From Bacteroidales bacterium (lineage in GTDB: Bacteria > Bacteroidota > Bacteroidia > Bacteroidales > UBA932), in NCBI GenBank assembly GCA_017465225.1, contig JAFTWQ010000019.1, positions 1 through 64,000 on the forward strand: a stretch of DNA of 64,000 nucleotides. Direction: 5' to 3'. This document shows positions 1 through 9,700 of this stretch, one piece after another. Each line of letters begins with the position of its first letter. The stretch's first letter is position 1. The notes beneath the pieces are model-generated. The model ran no database searches, was not told the origin of the DNA, and saw only the letters and a list, made by a program, of their open reading frames with translations. The translations under genes and the position numbers were made by a program.

Positions 1-396
1 AAGCGTGTTTGAACGAACAGCGACAGCGGATACTACCGAGATAAGGTCATTTGCCGACACAAGAACAGAAGCATTGTCTGCAAGCGTCCAGTATATCGTC
101 TGTCCCGAAGCCTGCAAGGCAATGATAGCGTTATTGATACGCTCTCTCGCTTTGTCATCGTAATCGTATGTACAACCATTGACGGTAATATCTTCGACTT
201 CAAGCCGATCGCGTTCAGCTTTCAATGCTTCGATTTTCTGCGCTTTGACTTCGTCGAGCGTTGGCTCGGGCAGTGCCACTACTTCGTAAAAGTCGCCTTT
301 ATCCTCGATCAGCGCACCGTTTTTATTGCACCACATTGCCTCGTTGAAATAATCGATTTCATCATAATTGCCTTTTGGAAAAATTGTTCCTATCAT
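1..396 (-). CDS. Tail-fibre-associated protein (DUF4376-like), cut by window start
   Basis: This is the N-terminal 132 codons of the protein that is complete at 44977-45456; the C-terminus falls off the left edge of the window. The ATG at 396 follows a GGAGGT Shine-Dalgarno, which favours it over an in-frame upstream codon inside the tail-collar gene. See the complete copy for description. Confidence 0.85.
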   Translation of the reverse strand, partial: MIGTIFPKGNYDEIDYFNEAMWCNKNGALIEDKGDFYEVVALPEPTLDEVKAQKIEALKAERDRLEVEDITVNGCTYDYDDKARERINNAIIALQASGQTIYWTLADNASVLVSANDLISVVSAVAVRSNTL

Positions 397-407
397 TTTT
401 CTACCTC

Positions 408-1862
408 CTATACTCCGCAAACATACCAACGATGCGATCCGTGTTGATGTGAAGAAAAAGTCGTCGTGGTCAGATTGCTTGCATCGCCGTATCCACTTGT
501 CACTTTACCGCCACCGACCGCCTGCGAGATTGCACAGTAGTCTGTCGTTTTCATCGCAACATGCAGGTTTATCGTTACGGTGTTATATCCAGAGCCTTCA
601 ACATACCCGCCTTGCTCAATCCAACCGTCGCTATATTTGCGATACCACTCAGTACCGCTTCGATACGACGATACAACAACGGCGGGTTTCGTCGTGGACG
701 CGCCGCCGATCGTTGTCGCGCGCGCAGTGAAGGGCGATGATACCTTTGCATCAATATCTACCTCTGCCGCAGTAAGTCTTGTTTCCGCAGAACTGATTCT
801 TGTTTCCGCAGAAGTCAGACCTGCCGAAATATCTGCAATATCCTGATTACCTACATTGGACACAGTACCAAATGCCTTGACGAGCCACATACCTGCGATA
901 GATTTAGGCTGTACCGTGTCGCTGTTGCCGTACACAGACGAAGACCGCGAAGCATCTAACGTAACTATATCCGTTGACCAGTTTGCACTACTGATACCCA
1001 TCAACCCCACATTAACAGTAGAGCCATCTGCAAGAGTAGAGGAAATAGCACCAGAAGGTCCAGTAACAGTATTGTAATTTTTAGAAGTGGCACTCGTTCC
1101 TACTCTTCTCATGCCAAACGTACCTTTAATATTCGGCAATCCTGCTTCGAGGTAACTACCTACTTCCTCAATGCTATTCGCACCTTTTACCCAACAAGAC
1201 AGACTTTGTACGCGGAATGTGGTACTTCCGTCACCGTCCGAGTAGAAAGGTACGTTGCCTGCATTGGCAGTCGCTTTTTCCTGCCATTCAGCTTCGGTAA
1301 TGAGAAAACCTGTCTGCTGTTGAATCCATGCCCATAAATCTGCATAGGCTTCTCGGCTGTATTCACCACCAAAGAGAGGGAGAGAGCCGGCAGGGATGTT
1401 TGGATTCGTTGTGAAGTATTCGTGCCCGATCGGCATGCCTGCGGATACGCTCACATTACCGTTTTTATCAGGTGCAGTGTCGTTTACCGTCTTGATGTAC
1501 GTTGTATTGATAGCATTGCCATCGCTGTCCTGCTGTGCTTTTGTGGCTGTTGCCGCATTGCCTGTATATTGGCTAAGACTGAGATAGCCTGCTATTGTTG
1601 TGCCGTTAAGACTCCATTGGATCTGTTTACTTTGAAGGATATTCTGATTTGGCGCGATCAATTGAATGTTGCCTGCGGCGGGAACAGTAAGAGCAGCAGC
1701 ACTCACAACAGTAGAAAAAGTCTTTTTCCCTGTAATAGTCTGCTCCGCATCCTCGCTTACTGCTCCTTCGACGTATGCCGCCTTCGTCACAGGCATATCA
1801 ATTGTGCTGTTGCCATTGGCATCTTTGCTCGTGATAACGATCTGTCTTTCAGTGATCGCCAT
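408..1862 (-). CDS. Tail-collar-domain tail fibre / receptor-binding protein
   Basis: The protein has 484 aa. The N-terminal third is repetitive and fibre-like. A phage tail-collar-like domain follows at about 140-335: a GSLPLFGGEYSREAYADL start, a central FRVQSL motif and a NSDTVQPKSIAG end, the usual layout of this fold. A short heptad-like stretch (SAETR repeats, about 350-370) leads to a C-terminal head with WYRKYSDGWIEQGG, a motif often seen at tips of gut-phage fibres. I infer a distal fibre or receptor-binding protein. It is the third of three consecutive fibre genes. The ATG at 1862 follows a GGAGGTGG ribosome site. Confidence 0.85.
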   Translation of the reverse strand: MAITERQIVITSKDANGNSTIDMPVTKAAYVEGAVSEDAEQTITGKKTFSTVVSAAALTVPAAGNIQLIAPNQNILQSKQIQWSLNGTTIAGYLSLSQYTGNAATATKAQQDSDGNAINTTYIKTVNDTAPDKNGNVSVSAGMPIGHEYFTTNPNIPAGSLPLFGGEYSREAYADLWAWIQQQTGFLITEAEWQEKATANAGNVPFYSDGDGSTTFRVQSLSCWVKGANSIEEVGSYLEAGLPNIKGTFGMRRVGTSATSKNYNTVTGPSGAISSTLADGSTVNVGLMGISSANWSTDIVTLDASRSSSVYGNSDTVQPKSIAGMWLVKAFGTVSNVGNQDIADISAGLTSAETRISSAETRLTAAEVDIDAKVSSPFTARATTIGGASTTKPAVVVSSYRSGTEWYRKYSDGWIEQGGYVEGSGYNTVTINLHVAMKTTDYCAISQAVGGGKVTSGYGDASNLTTTTFSSHQHGSHRWYVCGV

Positions 1863-1874
1863 ATAACCACCTCC

Positions 1875-2528
1875 TTACTCTTCGATGATCTGGATGAACA
1901 TCTCACCTTCGGCAAGGTCGTCAGGTACAGATACACCGCTGCGGATCGCTACACCCCATTCTCCTGCACCACTACCTGTAGCACGTAAGACCTGCCCTAC
2001 CGTGCCACCCGTGGGAAGATGTGTGTTGCCTGCGCCTGTCGGATGTGTATAGACGACTGTTTCTGTTCCGTTGATCTTGATGTTGCCGTTGGTCGTGCTT
2101 TTTTCAACCTTCGTTGCACCCTCTGTGATACCGTTGAGCTTCGTGAGGAGTGCCGTCGTAAAGTCGTTGGTCGAGAGTCCTTTCCCGTCTACCTTGTCCA
2201 CCTTGTTCCCGATAGCCGCATTGAGCGACTCGATGACACCCTGATTGGTGGTGATCGCATCTGCGATCTCCTTCAACGTATCGAGCGTTGTCGGGGCAGA
2301 ATCTACCAATTCGGCGATCTTTTCATTGATCATCGTCTCGACCTGCGTTGTTGTGACACCGCCCGCGACCGCACTTTCCAAGTCCGCAATGATCTCTGCA
2401 AGAGCTGTCGCAAGCGTTTTGCCTGTACTTGCGTCAACGATAACGCTTGTCGAGCCTGTCTGCACGTCGATCTGTTTGATCACACCCTCGATTTTTGCCT
2501 GAAGAATCCCTTTTACGATTGTTGCCAT
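1875..2528 (-). CDS. Probable tail fibre protein
   Basis: The protein has 217 aa and no cysteines. The first half is helical and probably coiled (about 20-110), with valine- and threonine-rich stretches typical of trimeric fibres. The second half has short glycine turns (THPTGAGNTHLPTGG, then GQVLRATGSGAGEWG) as found in phage fibre shafts. It lies between the T7-type fibre anchor and the tail-collar protein, so a fibre shaft or connecting role is likely. This is inferred from context and composition. The ATG at 2528 has a weak, distant GGGATG ribosome site, so translation may depend on coupling to the upstream gene 16 bases away. Confidence 0.7.
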   Translation of the reverse strand: MATIVKGILQAKIEGVIKQIDVQTGSTSVIVDASTGKTLATALAEIIADLESAVAGGVTTTQVETMINEKIAELVDSAPTTLDTLKEIADAITTNQGVIESLNAAIGNKVDKVDGKGLSTNDFTTALLTKLNGITEGATKVEKSTTNGNIKINGTETVVYTHPTGAGNTHLPTGGTVGQVLRATGSGAGEWGVAIRSGVSVPDDLAEGEMFIQIIEE

Positions 2529-2544
2529 ATTACATCATCCCTTC

Positions 2545-3738
2545 TTATTCCGTCGTTTTGACGCTGTATTGATCGCTTACCGCGTACGATTCATCTTCTA
2601 CATTCACACTCAGAACGGTATCCTCTGTAGCGAGTGTCCCGTCAGAGATCAGAAGCTCGCTCGTTACACCGTAGGTCGGCTCATCATCACCGCGGATACG
2701 CTCCGATACCACCAAAAATTTGGGCGCATTCTTGATATACGCTTTCGAGGTGGTATCTGTCTCATTCCAGTCAGCCTGCATCTGCCCTGCCGTTGCGGTA
2801 GTGGCAGCCTCGGCAGCTTTTTCCGCGCTTGCCTCTGCCGCATTCGCCGCCTCCACCGCCTGTACAGCCTTCGTATTGGCGGTCTCCGCTGATGTTGCCG
2901 AAGCTGTGGCAGACTTGTTTGAAGCCGTTGCCGACTCAGCCGCATTGTTCGCGTGCGTGCTCGCCGACAAGCTGTTCTTGTACGATGCAGATTCCGATGC
3001 AGCCGCCTTCGTTGCCGACGAAGAGGCACTGTTCATATACCCCTCTGTCGTCTCCATGTAGCCTTTCGTCGTCTCCATATACAGCTTGGATTTTGCTTCT
3101 GCATTGACTGCGTTTTCATTTGCCGCCACCGCAGAAGAAGCGGCAGCCGAAGCCGTCTGAGCACTTGTCACCGCGGCAGAACTTTGCTCCTGCACCTGTG
3201 CCGACAGATTTTCCACGATCCGTCTGACGTACGCAGGATCTTCTGTCAGCACCAGTTTCTTTTCAGTATCGTGCCAGCGGAAGCTCTTGCCTGCTTCGTA
3301 TGGGACGGTCATGTCCACCCCATCGATCGCCTGCGCGATGCTGAACTTCAAAGAACGGTCGGCAACCTCTTTCAGCTGCTGCGCGAGGATCGTGTTTTTG
3401 TCGATCATCTTTTCAATGACCTTGAACGGATATTGATCGAACATCGAGACTTCTTGCGTATAATCGACCTCTCGATATACAACAAGCTTCCACCCATCGG
3501 CAAGCGGCGAGAAGTCGCCTTGATTGCTCGGCTCTTCTCCGCTTACCCATCCCGGATAGACAACGGTACCGCGCTCGACATCGACGTAATAGTCATTGGT
3601 AAGAATCGTCTCAGCCCCTTCGGGCGAGACGATCATTACCTTTACGTCGGTGTTTTTGGTGATCTCGAACGGATAGAAGAATTCTGTCGCTTCTCCGTTT
3701 CCCTCGTAGACCACCTTGTTTACACTGTCTTGGATCAC
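2545..3738 (-). CDS. Tail fibre with T7 gp17-like N-terminal anchor
   Basis: The protein has 397 aa. Residues 1-140 resemble the N-terminal virion anchor of T7-type tail fibres: a beta-rich module beginning VVYEGNGEATEFFYPFEI, with a YYVDVERGTVVYPGW stretch. A long Ala/Ser/Thr coiled coil follows (about 175-315), with near-repeats such as YMETTKGYMETTEGYM. A QADWNETDTTSKAYIKN motif, common in phage fibres, leads into a small C-terminal domain. It starts with GTG at 3738, preceded by AGGTGATG. It is the first fibre gene after the ejection proteins, as expected for the fibre attached to a podoviral tail. Confidence 0.85.
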   Translation of the reverse strand: MIQDSVNKVVYEGNGEATEFFYPFEITKNTDVKVMIVSPEGAETILTNDYYVDVERGTVVYPGWVSGEEPSNQGDFSPLADGWKLVVYREVDYTQEVSMFDQYPFKVIEKMIDKNTILAQQLKEVADRSLKFSIAQAIDGVDMTVPYEAGKSFRWHDTEKKLVLTEDPAYVRRIVENLSAQVQEQSSAAVTSAQTASAAASSAVAANENAVNAEAKSKLYMETTKGYMETTEGYMNSASSSATKAAASESASYKNSLSASTHANNAAESATASNKSATASATSAETANTKAVQAVEAANAAEASAEKAAEAATTATAGQMQADWNETDTTSKAYIKNAPKFLVVSERIRGDDEPTYGVTSELLISDGTLATEDTVLSVNVEDESYAVSDQYSVKTTE

Positions 3739-3748
3739 GTTTCATCAC

Positions 3749-6700
3749 CTACCTTTGTAATTTCTGATCAAAGATCACCGCTTTTAAGACCTCACCGATC
3801 TCATAGTCAAAATCCTCTTTGCCATATCGCAAGAGCGTCCATACCATATCTGTCATCGTATCGCTCCAACCTGTGAACGAATTGACCATCTTCGTGCCTT
3901 CTCGTCCAACATCGACCCAGTCTGCTTCATCAGACCTGACCTTCTGTGCGAAACGGACGGTACGCGCGACAACGTCGTATGCGCTCGTGAGGTTGGCATT
4001 GTTGGCTCTGCCGTCCATCAGCGTATCGACCCCGAACCTGAATATGTCTCGCACGATAGGAACCATCCCTGTGATCTGCTCACCGACTGCCTGCCCGACT
4101 CGCTCAGGCTCGATCAGCTTGTCAAGACGATCAGCGATATCATCGTCATCATTGCCCCACAGCGCACGAAGCACTTCTTCCAATGCACGAGTAAATACAC
4201 ACCAGAGCAGGACGCTTCGCATGAATCTCATCCACTCTCCTGCATCTATTCCACGTCCCAATCTGAACGCAAGCGCATTGAATACGGTGTTCATGTACGA
4301 ATAGTACATTGTGAGGTTTTTGTTGATCTCTTTCCCGCGCTGTACAGGAGCAAGGTCTTTGACATCGCCGCTGCCGAACACACGTCTGACTGCCGCATCG
4401 CCTGCGCCGACTGCCTGACGCTCGATCACATCGGGATCAAGTCCTTTGCCTGCCTGCTCCTGCCATACCCTGCGGTATTCACTCTGCCAGAGCGGCACCG
4501 CGAACATCAAGTCCATTCCTGCGATCATCGAGAACGCATGATCGCTGAACCAACCGCTTGCCTTGCCTTTGAGGTTTCGTCTGTCTGCCGCCAGCTTTTC
4601 ACGAACGTCCCTGTCCATCGTCTGCGCGCGATGAGCAATAAATTCCGATTTCTGCTTGCATTCCTCCCATTCTCCGCGCAGGTTGGTCGAGAACCTTAAA
4701 AGAGCGGCAGCCGTCTTGCTTGCTCCGAGATATTCCACCATCGGGAAAATGTTGGTGAGATTGAGAAATGCCGTCGATACGCGGAACCCCATGACAGCCA
4801 TCGTCATATTGCGGCGAAGCATAGCCGCGACTTCTTCGAGACCGTCTTTGCGGTCATCGATCGCCCAGTTATCCTTCACCCATTTTGCGATATCGCCTGT
4901 CAGCTTCACTCCGTATGCTTCGCTCAATGCCTCCGCGACTTCTTTATTATTGACAAGCTTGTTGACATCGCGGACAGCTTCGCGGTAGCAGATATTGTGG
5001 ATCACATCGTCGAGCTTACGCGACAACGGTGTCAATATGAGATATACCCCCCGTTCGACCTTGCCTTCAACGCGGCTCTTGATCTGCCCTCTGCGCGTCT
5101 CCAACACCGCATTGCTGCTCATCTGCTGTTTGGCAAGATCGTCCTCTTCCTGCTCTCGTGCCTTTCCGCTTCTGGTCGGATCGTACATGATAGGATAATA
5201 GCCACCCTCGATGTGGTGTATGCCGCCCTGCTTATCTGTGATCGTGAACGGCATCGCTTTTTGTTTGGCGAGGACGACACCTGTCATACGCTCCTCAACA
5301 GCGGCAGTCTCCTTCCAATACGAATCAATATGCCTCCACAGAGCAATGACCAACTGCCAATCCTTTTCCGTCATATTGCTCAACGTATCCATGACCTCTT
5401 GCTCGGACACACCGTACCCGTCCATGACACGCTTACGGTTGATCTCCGTGCCCCAGTTAAGCGCAAGGACGATAAGCTGTTCCTTCGTGATCGTTGACGT
5501 GCCGAATTGGTACTGTTTTTTTGTCCAATTTTTCATGCCGTGTGCCTTAAACATCGCCTTGATCTCTTTCGTCGCTTCTGCCATCATACGCAGCTTCTTG
5601 TTGGCGGCACGGTTGATCGGATCGTAGAGGAACATCATAGACGCGCCTTCCTTACCGCCGTCGTTCCGCCTGAATATCGTTTCAGGTTTTATCAGCTCGC
5701 CGATGAGGTTCTTACTCTTGGTCATCGCTTTTTCATACCATTCTTCCAGCGTCGCGCCTGTGGGATCCTCGTCCGCCTTGATCCGAACATTCTGCCTGAT
5801 ACCGTCTGCGATCCGCTGTACGGCATCATCGAACGAGACCTCTTTGCCGTTCTCGTCGACGACCGTATACAGCCTGTTTGCATTTCTGCCGATCGTGTAT
5901 ACGCTCGTCAATACATCGAACAGCTTATTGAATTCCTCCGCGGTCAGAGCACCATAACCGAGTGCCTTTACGGGATCTTTTCTGCCGATGATATTGACTC
6001 GTGTCTCATAGACCGTATCGCCGCCTGCCGCAGTAAGGATATACTCGGGGATATCATGCTTGACTTTCTTTTCATTGTCAGGAGAATCGTCCTCGTAATT
6101 CGTATCATGTCCCTTATTGTACCGCTCAAACATCGCATCAACGCTTGCGCTGCCCTTCCAATCCTGCGGCATAAGCGCGTCTTTTCGGTTGATACCGAAC
6201 ACATAAAGCAAATGGTTATAAAAATAGCGTTCATCAGCTGCCAGTTTTACGGTGCCTTTGGCAATGCTGTTTGAACGCTTCTTGAGCTTATTTACTTTTT
6301 TGTCGACCGCAGACTTGAGCTTCATGGATTCGGTAGCGAGATTGTTTAACAAGATCTGCTCCTGCTTTGCTTTTTTCGCTTCTTCCCACTTGCCCTTTGC
6401 CATCAGCTTTGTGACCTCTGCACCCTTCATACGTTCCTTGTGCCGCCACGATGCGACCGCCGTTGCCTGCCTGATCGGCATTTTCGAGATACTATCACGC
6501 GCGATCTCCCGATACATCTTCACCAGTCCGTCAACGGCATCACGAACAAGACGGATGCCTTCTTTGGAAGAAGCGATAGCGTCTTTCAGCTGTTTAACGA
6601 TATCGAGCATTTTTGCCTTATCCTGCTCTGCTATCATTCGGTTGATGAGCTTCATTTCCGCTTCGCGCCAACGGTAGGTATATTTGAGGTCGGCGATCTG

Positions 6701-9700
6701 CTGTTTCAGCGATTTGACCTCTTTGCTGTCCTCTTTCGGTTTCGTTTCCTTTTCTTGAAGGGATTCTTCGATAGCTGCAAGAGCCTTGTCAACGCTCGCA
6801 TCAAGTCTGCTTTCCGCTTCTTCTTTGCGTCGGATCGCTTCAAGCTCGAACGCAAGCAGTCTCGCCTTATATTCGGATGTCTGCAATGCTTTTTCCGCTT
6901 CTGCCTTAATCTGCTCCTCGGTGACCTTCTCGCTGTCTAAGTCGGCAACAGCTTTTTGAAGCTCTGCTTCTACTGCCGCCTCCAGACTGCCGCCGTACAC
7001 TTCAAGCTCCGCTTCGTACTGCTCCTCGGTATATCCGAGAGTCGGCAGGATATCTGTACTGCCCGACAGCTTTACGCATGCTTCTGCTCGGAAGATATCC
7101 TGCTTCTTCAAGCTGTCCTCGATATCCTTACGCATCACATCGATAAGCTCTTGTCTTTGCTTCGCATATTCCTCGGTCAGATCGCTCATGGCAAGCTTTA
7201 AGACCTTTTCCTTTGCTTCTTCCTTCGCTTCGTTTACCCAACGTTCATACATTGCCTGCGTAGAATCATCAAGGAACTGCATCCCCTTCTTGCGGGTGAT
7301 AGACTCGATCCCCTGCATCGCTGCCTCAGCTTCGATCTCCTGCTCACTTGCAAGCATACGCGACATAACTGCACGTACCTCAGGAGACGGTTTCCCACCG
7401 AGCTGAACGAAGTCTGTGTAAATGTCGCTCAACCATTTTTTGAACGTGCGGAACACAGCCTTCAGACCGCGTACAGGTGCTTCGCCTGTCCGCAGATACG
7501 CTTCAAATCCACGTGCAAACTTCTCGTGCTGTTCTCTCGTGAAGGTTTTCTGGCTGTCCTTATAGCCGAGCCATTCTTTCACCGTGTTCCAGTCCTTCAC
7601 CACCTGTTCAGGCGCACCTTCCATCTCAGCAAGCATCTTGAGATCGGCAAGAGCCACGTGCCCCATCTCATGCACGAACGTAGACTTGTCCGCCTTCTCG
7701 AACAAGCTGACTACTCGCTCCATGCCGCTTACCTTCGTCTGACCGCGGACAGCTTGGTTATACCGCTCGATAACAGAGATAGCCTTGTCATCGAACACAA
7801 CGAAACACCGTCCATCACGACCACCCTCGTAAGTGATACCCTTGATACCGTGTTCGTTTAACTTACGCGATGCTTCTTCAGGCGAGCCATATCTCCCTAC
7901 TAATTCTGAATAGATTTTCCTTCCTCTGTCGCTAGGAAGAAACATACTAATTTCAAAATCTTTTTCATATGCCTCCCCTATTCGACTTTCCAATGCTTTT
8001 TCTAACTCGCTATTTCTCTCTACGTGCTCTTTGGTAGATTCGTCAATCCAATCTCCGAAAAGAGAACCTTTTACATATTTGTATGTTTTTCCATTATAAT
8101 CAACAAATCTCCCTGTTCTGACCTCTTTACCAATCTCTCGCAAGGCATTCTGAACATAGTCCGTCTGTTCATTAAGTGGTTTTTGCTCATCAAGAAGCAC
8201 GTCGCTATCAGGAATATCGACCTCGAAAAAACTTCCGTCAAAACCAAAACGTATTCTATTTACGTCTAAACTCTCAAGAAAGTCTGCATCTTGCAATTCT
8301 CTCTGTCTTTTTTCGACAAGCGGAGCAACAAATATTTTTATCTCAGCTAACACATCTTGAATATTTGTCCTGCGCCCATTTTTTTTTGCTTCTTCTTTTG
8401 CATATTCAATAATAGTTTTAAACCTATATGCTTCATCTTGCGGTACGCTTTGCATGAATTTAGTTATTGATATACCGGGATTTTTTTCGATGGTTTCAAT
8501 TCTTTCTTGATAGGAATTTATTAAAACATCTGTATACTTTTCGCCTTCCCGTATGTATGTGACTATTTCGCTTATTCTCAAATGTACACTATCCAAGTCT
8601 CTGCCTGTAGCCCATTTGTAAAGGTCTGCACCGCCAAAATAATGATTCATTGTCGATGTCAACTGCGAATCATCAATACTTCCATCATACAAAGCAACCA
8701 CTTTATTTGTTTTTCTTAACTTTTCCCTATACTTTTCCGCTACCTTCTTATCCTTCGCAAAATACAGCCCCCAACCATGAGCCTGCGCTCCTTCGCCTGT
8801 GCCGATCGCGCCTAAGTCGAAGGTGTCAAACGTATGCGGAGAGCCGTGGTAGGCTGTTTGGTTGTATTTAGTTTTGACAATGTCAAACATATCTTGTACA
8901 ATATTTATAAAAGAACTACCCATAATTCGATTTTGGGACACCATGTCACCAACTTCTAACGTATGGGAGTTCTTTTTATTTTTTAGCCAATTATCTAAAT
9001 CCTTTTCATTGTTATATACCACAGTAACCAAAAACACTTTGCCATTAGACATAAACTCTAAAATAGCTCCTGCTTTCCCAAGAGGAGTTTTTATTTTTAC
9101 CCCCACAGGGAATCCACCATAAGAACCCACTTGCCCTTCAACCGTTGTAATGCTTTCAATGTTTTTAATTTCATCAATATTATCAACAACAGCCTGCCAC
9201 TGTTCTATTGTCAATGGATGACTTCCTGTTTGCACATGGTCATAACTACTGCCGGTGACAATGATTTCATTACCTTTTTTTGTTTTTATCCAATTCCCTA
9301 TTTTTGATCTTTGAGGTGCTTCCCAAAAGGCTTTATCAAAATCCTTCATACTCGGAAAGTATTCACGTTTCATCGCATGGTTAAATGCGTTCTCATCTAC
9401 CTCTGTCGCATTCGGCACAATAGAAGTACGCTCGCGCATATAATCCTCGGCAGTATATTCCTTGCCCGTTGCCTTGCTGATGTTCTCTGCCATGCGGTCT
9501 GCGTATCTGGCGAACAGGATAGCATTCATTCTGCCTGCCTTCTGTACCTCCGCATTGCCGCTCTCCATCTGCTTTCTGACAGATTGATATACTTTGTATC
9601 CGCTCGGCGAGAGACCGCGCACGACAGACATTTCGCTTGCAGTAAGGTTTTTCACTTTATCTCTGATACTGTTGAGAACATCAAGATTCTCAAAGTCCTG

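Noticed and set aside
408..2528. Diversity-generating retroelement, as in BPP-1, acting on the fibre genes
   Set aside because: Head genes resemble BPP-1, but no reverse transcriptase gene or template repeat is seen anywhere in the 45-kb unit.
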